Under the pieces are notes generated by a model. It was not told where the DNA came from, made no database searches, and saw only the letters and a list, made by a program, of their open reading frames with translations. Shown here piece after piece: positions 7,719-11,266 of a stretch of DNA of 11,266 nt (the first letter of the stretch is position 1; each line of letters opens with the position of its first letter). Position numbers and translations under genes: made by a program. Source of the DNA: Euryarchaeota archaeon UBA124 (GTDB lineage: Archaea; Thermoplasmatota; Poseidoniia; Poseidoniales; Poseidoniaceae); NCBI GenBank assembly GCA_002502215.1, contig DAPT01000079.1, positions 1-11,266 on the forward strand, written 5' to 3'.

Positions 7719-7816
7719 TCTTTGCAACCACTATTTGAAGGACCGTTTAGAAAAATAGCACAATGTCTTTTGTTAGAAAACAGTCCTTTATACATACAAC
7801 GTCGTTCAGGCAAAGC
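7719..7816. promoter_or_regulatory. Divergent intergenic region between Nudix-photolyase and ribA operons
   Basis: These 98 nt carry both promoters. TTAGAAAA occurs twice in the same orientation (7747-7754 and 7773-7780). AAGGAC at 7738-7743 is inverted as GTCCTT at 7783-7788, and CTATTT 7731-7736 is inverted as AAATAG 7753-7758. On the minus strand TTTTCTAA (7754-7747) is the best TATA-like sequence for the Nudix gene, about 32 nt before ATG 7718 or 23 nt before TTG 7727. Operator roles are inferred from position only; elements this short can recur by chance in AT-rich DNA. Confidence 0.45.
7787..7795 (+). promoter_or_regulatory. TATA box of ribA (leaderless transcript)
   Basis: TTTATACAT is centred 26 nt before ATG 7817, the standard archaeal distance from TATA box to transcription start. 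An A-rich segment (GAAAAC) just upstream could act as the BRE. The mRNA would then begin at or next to the start codon, consistent with the absence of a Shine-Dalgarno. Confidence 0.7.
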
Positions 7817-8428
7817 ATGAAGGTTAGCCCCATACAAGAATATACTGCTGTACCAGCAGATGCGAAACTCCCTACAAAATACGGGGATTTTCGAATCCGC
7901 TCGTACATAGACCCCAGAGATGGCGCAGAACATGCTGCGATTTACTTTGGAGACATGAACGATCAAACGCCCCCGCTCGTGCGGGTGCACTCAGAATGCC
8001 TCACTGGAGACGCCCTTGGAAGTCTGCGATGCGACTGCGGCCCACAGCTCCAGCACGCCCTAAAAACCATCCAAATGGAAGGCCGAGGAATCGTCCTTTA
8101 TCTCCGCCAAGAAGGAAGAGGTATCGGCCTCTTCGCCAAGATGCAAGCATACAACCTGCAAGACCGTGGCCTCGACACACTTGATGCTAACCTTGCTCTC
8201 AACCTACCAGCAGACGGGCGCGACTACAAAATTGCGGCGCACATGTTGACAGACATTGGGTACGACAGTGTCCAGCTCATGACCAACAACCCCGACAAAG
8301 TCGAACAGCTGGTGAAACACGGAATCACCGTTGTTGATCGGGTCGCCCATAAAGCCGGTATCTGCACTGAAAACAGAGACTATCTTCGAACGAAAGCGTT
8401 GCGAATGCGCCACATTCTGCCCATCTGA
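7817..8428 (+). CDS. ribA: GTP cyclohydrolase II
   Basis: First step of riboflavin synthesis: GTP to 2,5-diamino-6-ribosylamino-4(3H)-pyrimidinone phosphate, formate and pyrophosphate. Starting at ATG 7817 gives 203 residues, close to E. coli RibA (196). The zinc ligands C61, C72 and C74 (HSECLTGDALGSLRCDCG) match E. coli C54, C65 and C67 with a constant offset of seven, and the same offset places Y112, D133 and R135 on the E. coli catalytic Y105, D126 and R128. RQEGRGIGL (98-106) and MTNNPDKVE (155-163) are also family signatures. The frame is open back to ATG 7763, but that start would put the TATA box inside the gene, so 7817 is preferred. It is a stand-alone RibA, not fused to RibB. Archaea usually use the unrelated GTP cyclohydrolase III, so a bacterial origin is likely. 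Confidence 0.95.
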   Translation: MKVSPIQEYTAVPADAKLPTKYGDFRIRSYIDPRDGAEHAAIYFGDMNDQTPPLVRVHSECLTGDALGSLRCDCGPQLQHALKTIQMEGRGIVLYLRQEGRGIGLFAKMQAYNLQDRGLDTLDANLALNLPADGRDYKIAAHMLTDIGYDSVQLMTNNPDKVEQLVKHGITVVDRVAHKAGICTENRDYLRTKALRMRHILPI

Positions 8429-8433
8429 GAGTG

Positions 8434-8964
8434 ATGCATGTGGCAGAAGTCATTTTGACAGCAGAGCGCCTCACGTATACCGAGGCGAAGCGAGTGAGCA
8501 AGGATTTAATCGGCGAAATTGCTCCAAATTTCGTCCTAAACGACGACGCAGGTAACGTATTCGACAGCGAAAGCCTCGACGGATCCTGGAGAATTCTTTT
8601 CTTCTACGCCAAGAACGGTTCTCCAACATGTAAGCGCGGCTGCTTAACGTTCAAAGAACAACACGATCTGTTTGTCTCAGCAGGATGTAAAGTAATCGGA
8701 ATTGGCGAAGGAACAAGCGAATCTCATGCCAAGTTCAAGAAGGAAATTGGCGGATTGCCATTCCCTCTTCTTGCCGATCCTGATCGAGACGTTGCGGGGA
8801 AATTCTTGGTCCCCGTTCATCTCGGAATGTTTCCAGCCAAATCCAGCTTTTTGATTGGACCAGACAACAGGATTCACCACGTTTATGACTGGCTATTCAG
8901 GCCTCGACGTCACGTTGCTCGAATCCTCAAGAGCCTCTCATCCGTTACTGGAGGTGACGTCTGA
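8434..8964 (+). CDS. Peroxiredoxin of the BCP/PrxQ type with atypical active site
   Basis: Probable thiol peroxidase reducing hydrogen peroxide or organic peroxides. With ATG 8434 it has 176 residues. The thioredoxin-fold core begins near residue 26 (IGEIAPNFVLNDDAG). The active-site loop is FFYAKNGSPTCKRGC: the presumed peroxidatic Cys66 follows Ser-Pro-Thr, and the second Cys is at 70, so the pair is C-x3-C rather than the C-x4-C usual in BCP (TPGCTxEAC). The Pro and Thr of the Prx motif PxxxTxxC are Ala and Ser, and the later Arg position (FPAKSSFLIG) is Lys. The C-terminal FLIGPDNRIHHVYDW block is ordinary for the family. GTG 8431 is an alternative start, and GTG 8494 would remove a 21-residue N-terminal extension. 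It follows ribA by 5 nt and its stop overlaps the next start (TGATG). Confidence 0.82.
   Translation: MHVAEVILTAERLTYTEAKRVSKDLIGEIAPNFVLNDDAGNVFDSESLDGSWRILFFYAKNGSPTCKRGCLTFKEQHDLFVSAGCKVIGIGEGTSESHAKFKKEIGGLPFPLLADPDRDVAGKFLVPVHLGMFPAKSSFLIGPDNRIHHVYDWLFRPRRHVARILKSLSSVTGGDV
8950..8957 (+). promoter_or_regulatory. Ribosome binding site GGAGGTGA for the TrmB-like gene
   Basis: GGAGGTGA lies 6 nt before ATG 8964, inside the last codons of the peroxiredoxin gene. It fixes the start of the regulator and suggests strong independent initiation within the operon. Confidence 0.8.
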
Positions 8965-10361
8965 TGTGGGATAGTCTTCTCAACGAAGCAGGATTGACTG
9001 AACGTGAAGTTCGCTCAATCATGGTACTGGGTAACAGTCCAAACATGCGTGCTAGCGAGCTTGCAAAAGAATTGCAAACGACACGTCTCGATGCTTACAA
9101 CAGCCTCTCCCGTCTTCAAGAAATGGGTATTGTGACAGCAACTGCGGACCGCCCAATGCTGTTTTCAAGTCTTCGCGTCGACGAAGCACTACAGCACATC
9201 ATTGAGATGCGTCGCCGGCAACTCGACAACTTGGAAGAAGGTTTCAATGAACTTTCAAAGGGCGTATCAGAGGCCACTGCATCTTACGAAGCAAATCGCC
9301 GGCAACGTGATGAGCCTCGATTCGCTGTTCTCAAGGAACGTAGTCACATCTACCGACGCCTGGAGCGCATGGCAGAAGAATCGGAAGAGCGACTTGTACT
9401 GCTTCTTGGCCGATACGGTATCCTCCATCTATGTCGAAGTGAAGCACTTGAAACAGTCAACTCCGTTGCTGAGAAAGGTATCGTCGTCCAAGTCATCGCG
9501 CAATTGGACCGAAGAACCACAAGATTTTTCCAGAAGCTACACGACTCCATCGAAATCAAACACTCAGACGACCTCGACTCTCAGGGTTTCTTGCAGGATC
9601 GCACACACGTTGTTCAATTCCTCAACATCGAAGAGAACCCAGTCGGAAGAGGAAAAGAAGACGCTGCACTCGTCATCGAAAGCGAGCCGTTTGCGAAAGC
9701 TCAAGAGAATCTCATCGACACGATTTGGGAAGATGCAGTCCAATTTGAGGTCGCTGAAGCTCGATTCTCGAAGGGCCGCATCCATGATCCACTTCGACTG
9801 ACGATTGGAGAGGGCTCCTTCCTCGACTCGCTCGTTGGCGCACTCGGAGTCGATGACCTCCCTGAACACGACTCACCGTTTGACCCAGAAGCATTCCTTG
9901 CTGCTGGAAAAGAAGTCAACCAAGCACGTCAGGAACTCACCAAAGGACGACTTTCCAACCTCAAGATACTCGGCATCGACCTCACACGCATGCTGCGACA
10001 GGTCGGAAACCGTGTCGGACACGAACTCGCCTTCTCTCTCCGTTCGATTGAGAACCATGTTGAGTTCCTCGACGAGATGATGGATTGGTGGGAATTTGCT
10101 GGACTAGGTCGCCTCGAATACGGCATTGATCCTGTCTTCCACGTGCAAGTTGGCTTGGACCATCCTCCAAGCGATGATCCCGATGTCCTACCGATGTGGG
10201 AGTTGGATGATGGAATCATTGAGGGCGCATTGATGACACGTTTCCCGAAAGATGGAAACGTCAACGTTCGACGCTTCGATGGAACCGGGAATCCAGATGA
10301 CCTTTGGCGATACCATATCATCATGAACAATGAAGAACAACCAGCGGAAACATCACCATGA
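8964..10361 (+). CDS. TrmB-like transcriptional regulator with extra C-terminal domain
   Basis: Predicted DNA-binding regulator of 465 residues. Residues 10-75 are a winged helix of TrmB type (LTEREVRSIMVLG; ASELAKELQTTRLDAYNSLSRLQEMGIV), followed by a helical, probably coiled-coil stretch at 75-115. Residues about 120-270 resemble the phospholipase D-like effector fold found after the wHTH in TrmB proteins (EERLVLLLGRYGILHL, then EKGIVVQVIAQLDRRT). Residues 335-455 form a further domain (VGNRVGHELAFSLRS; EFAGLGRLEYG) weakly reminiscent of V4R ligand-binding domains; I cannot confirm that. Typical TrmB proteins are shorter (about 240-350 residues) and often sense sugars; the ligand here is unknown. 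ATG 8964 overlaps the peroxiredoxin stop by one base with an ideal ribosome binding site. It could regulate its own operon and the divergent photolyase operon (inference). Confidence 0.78.
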   Translation: MWDSLLNEAGLTEREVRSIMVLGNSPNMRASELAKELQTTRLDAYNSLSRLQEMGIVTATADRPMLFSSLRVDEALQHIIEMRRRQLDNLEEGFNELSKGVSEATASYEANRRQRDEPRFAVLKERSHIYRRLERMAEESEERLVLLLGRYGILHLCRSEALETVNSVAEKGIVVQVIAQLDRRTTRFFQKLHDSIEIKHSDDLDSQGFLQDRTHVVQFLNIEENPVGRGKEDAALVIESEPFAKAQENLIDTIWEDAVQFEVAEARFSKGRIHDPLRLTIGEGSFLDSLVGALGVDDLPEHDSPFDPEAFLAAGKEVNQARQELTKGRLSNLKILGIDLTRMLRQVGNRVGHELAFSLRSIENHVEFLDEMMDWWEFAGLGRLEYGIDPVFHVQVGLDHPPSDDPDVLPMWELDDGIIEGALMTRFPKDGNVNVRRFDGTGNPDDLWRYHIIMNNEEQPAETSP

Positions 10362-11176
10362 TGGACCTCACTCTCAACACCACAACGTTCCTCGTTGTCT
10401 TTGCTTACGTCACAATTGCTTGGCTCAAAACAGTCTCCTCAGGCAACGTTACCATTATGGATGTCTTGTGGGGAATGGGATTCGTTTTCATTGCATGGAC
10501 TCGTTTCTTATTGACGGAGTCAACCAACCTTGCTGCCGTACTCTGCCTCGTTTGCGTATCTGTTTGGGGACTGCGCCTCGGAATCGTTCTGCATCAGCGG
10601 ACCAAAAATCGAGGCGAGGATCCACGATATGTTCGGATGGCGGAGGCTGCTGGGAAGAACTGGTGGTGGGTAAGTTTCCTGCAGGTCTTCGTGCTGCAAG
10701 GAATTCTTCTGGTCATCGTTGCGCTACCAATCTTCGCTCTCATTCCTGAGGAGGCACAAACAATGCAATGGACAACCATGTCAATTCTCCTTTCTTGCCT
10801 CTGCCTCGGTGGTTTCTTGCTCGGTTTATCGCTTGAACACAAAGCCGATATGGAGTTGAAAAAGTACCGGGCGAAGCATGGGCCTGGACATCTCAAAACC
10901 GACGGTATGTTTTCTGTTACTCGTCATCCGAATCACTTGGGAGAAGCGATTCTTTGGTGGTCCATTGGCGCCTTCGCATTGATTGTCGGCGGTGTTGATG
11001 CATTGCCTGTCCTTGTTGGACCACTCATCCTTACGCTGCTGCTTCGGTATGTCAGTGGTGTCAAAATGTCAGAGGTAGACTTGCAGGAACGTGATGGTTA
11101 TGGGGAGTGGGTTTCAACAACACCCGCTCTCTTTGCAAATCCGATTAAAGCAATCTTGAAGAAAAGCGCCGATTGA
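10358..11176 (+). CDS. DUF1295 family multi-pass membrane protein (steroid 5-alpha-reductase-like fold)
   Basis: The 272-residue protein has five to seven hydrophobic segments (about 8-23, 33-51, 57-77, 104-130, 140-160, 196-213, 216-232). It carries the DUF1295 signature: EDPRYVRM at 87-94, ADMELKKYRAKH at 163-174, DGMFSVTRHPNHLGEAILWW at 182-201 with the diagnostic RHPN..GE, and SGVKMSEVDLQERDGYGEW at 233-251. The fold is shared with 3-oxo-5-alpha-steroid 4-dehydrogenases and isoprenylcysteine methyltransferases, so a lipid or isoprenoid substrate is likely, but the reaction is unknown. ATG 10358 overlaps the regulator's TGA as ATGA; a second ATG follows at 10361. No strong ribosome binding site is seen, so it is probably translationally coupled. 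DUF1295 genes are recurrent neighbours of photolyase and TIGR01777 genes in bacteria. Confidence 0.92.
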   Translation: MMDLTLNTTTFLVVFAYVTIAWLKTVSSGNVTIMDVLWGMGFVFIAWTRFLLTESTNLAAVLCLVCVSVWGLRLGIVLHQRTKNRGEDPRYVRMAEAAGKNWWWVSFLQVFVLQGILLVIVALPIFALIPEEAQTMQWTTMSILLSCLCLGGFLLGLSLEHKADMELKKYRAKHGPGHLKTDGMFSVTRHPNHLGEAILWWSIGAFALIVGGVDALPVLVGPLILTLLLRYVSGVKMSEVDLQERDGYGEWVSTTPALFANPIKAILKKSAD

Positions 11177-11189
11177 TAAATGAAAGGGA

Positions 11190-11195
11190 TTTTTT
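11190..11195 (+). terminator. Possible oligo-T terminator after the DUF1295 gene
   Basis: TTTTTT followed by CT lies 13 nt after the DUF1295 stop codon. Archaeal RNA polymerase can terminate at such runs without a hairpin. It may instead be coding if a downstream gene starts at ATG 11180. Confidence 0.25.
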
Positions 11196-11201
11196 CTAAC
11201 T

Positions 11202-11266
11202 ATGCGCCTTTTGACGTTCGCTCGTTTTATTCGAATGATAACGAAGAAAGGCCCTGCAGACATCGA
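11202..11266 (+). CDS. Possible start of a further gene, cut by the window edge
   Basis: A frame opens at ATG 11202, 25 nt after the DUF1295 stop, and stays open to the edge (21 complete codons, beginning MRLLTFARFIRMITKKGPAD). A TATA-like TGATAAAT centred near 11177 would suit a leaderless start there. A second frame from ATG 11180 (MKGIFSNYAPFDVRS) is also open, and the minus strand cannot be excluded. The fragment is too short for any functional call. Confidence 0.35.
   Translation, partial: MRLLTFARFIRMITKKGPADI

Noticed and set aside
7688..7990. 100-codon minus-strand frame over the divergent promoter and the ribA start
   Set aside because: It covers the TATA box and the conserved ribA N-terminus and has no recognisable content.
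9202..9801. 199-codon plus-strand frame inside the TrmB-like gene
   Set aside because: Shadow of the main frame; Ser/Lys-rich translation without motifs, whereas the main frame has a good ribosome binding site and a winged helix.

Overview
The window looks like a chromosomal segment of an archaeon, most likely a planktonic marine Euryarchaeote of the Poseidoniales (Marine Group II) type. This is inferred, since no rRNA or other phylogenetic marker is present. The reasons are a TATA-box promoter placed for a leaderless transcript, a TrmB-type regulator, short archaeal-style operons with GGAGGTGA ribosome binding sites, a very large Asp-rich surface protein with thrombospondin type 3 repeats, a C-terminal membrane anchor and a short cytosolic tail, and a class II photolyase. 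Gene density is very high: start/stop overlaps are common and no stretch over 300 bases lacks a gene. I saw no RNA genes, mobile elements or CRISPR arrays.

Left part, minus strand (about 4310 down to 1): a surface-protein operon of three overlapping genes. A TATA-like box precedes an 845-residue secreted, calcium-binding-type repeat protein with a C-terminal anchor and a proline-rich cytosolic tail. The second gene encodes a type I membrane protein with two Cys-paired, apparently Ig-like domains and a Trp-rich cytosolic tail. The third, cut by the window edge, encodes an N-terminally anchored protein with a DUF4105 (Lnb_N-type) domain. This third gene is easily missed because it runs off the left end.

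Middle part, minus strand (7718 down to 4318): Nudix hydrolase, class II CPD photolyase, and an SRPBCC-TIGR01777 epimerase fusion. They are tightly spaced (ATGA overlap, then a gap of about 15 nt). Right part, plus strand (7817 to 11176): GTP cyclohydrolase II (RibA), an atypical peroxiredoxin, a TrmB-like regulator with an extra C-terminal domain, and a DUF1295 membrane protein. The last three junctions are 5 nt or less, or overlap. A further gene may begin at the right edge.

The two operons diverge from a 98-nt region holding the ribA promoter and short repeated elements. Together they suggest a light- or oxidative-stress module: RibA feeds flavin synthesis, the photolyase needs FAD, Nudix and peroxiredoxin fit damage control, and TIGR01777 and DUF1295 proteins are frequent photolyase neighbours in bacteria. 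The most unusual observations are a C8 tract at the end of the repeat-protein gene from which a +1 shift reads straight into the next gene, and the pairing of a proline-rich tail with a WW-domain-like Trp-rich tail in adjacent genes.
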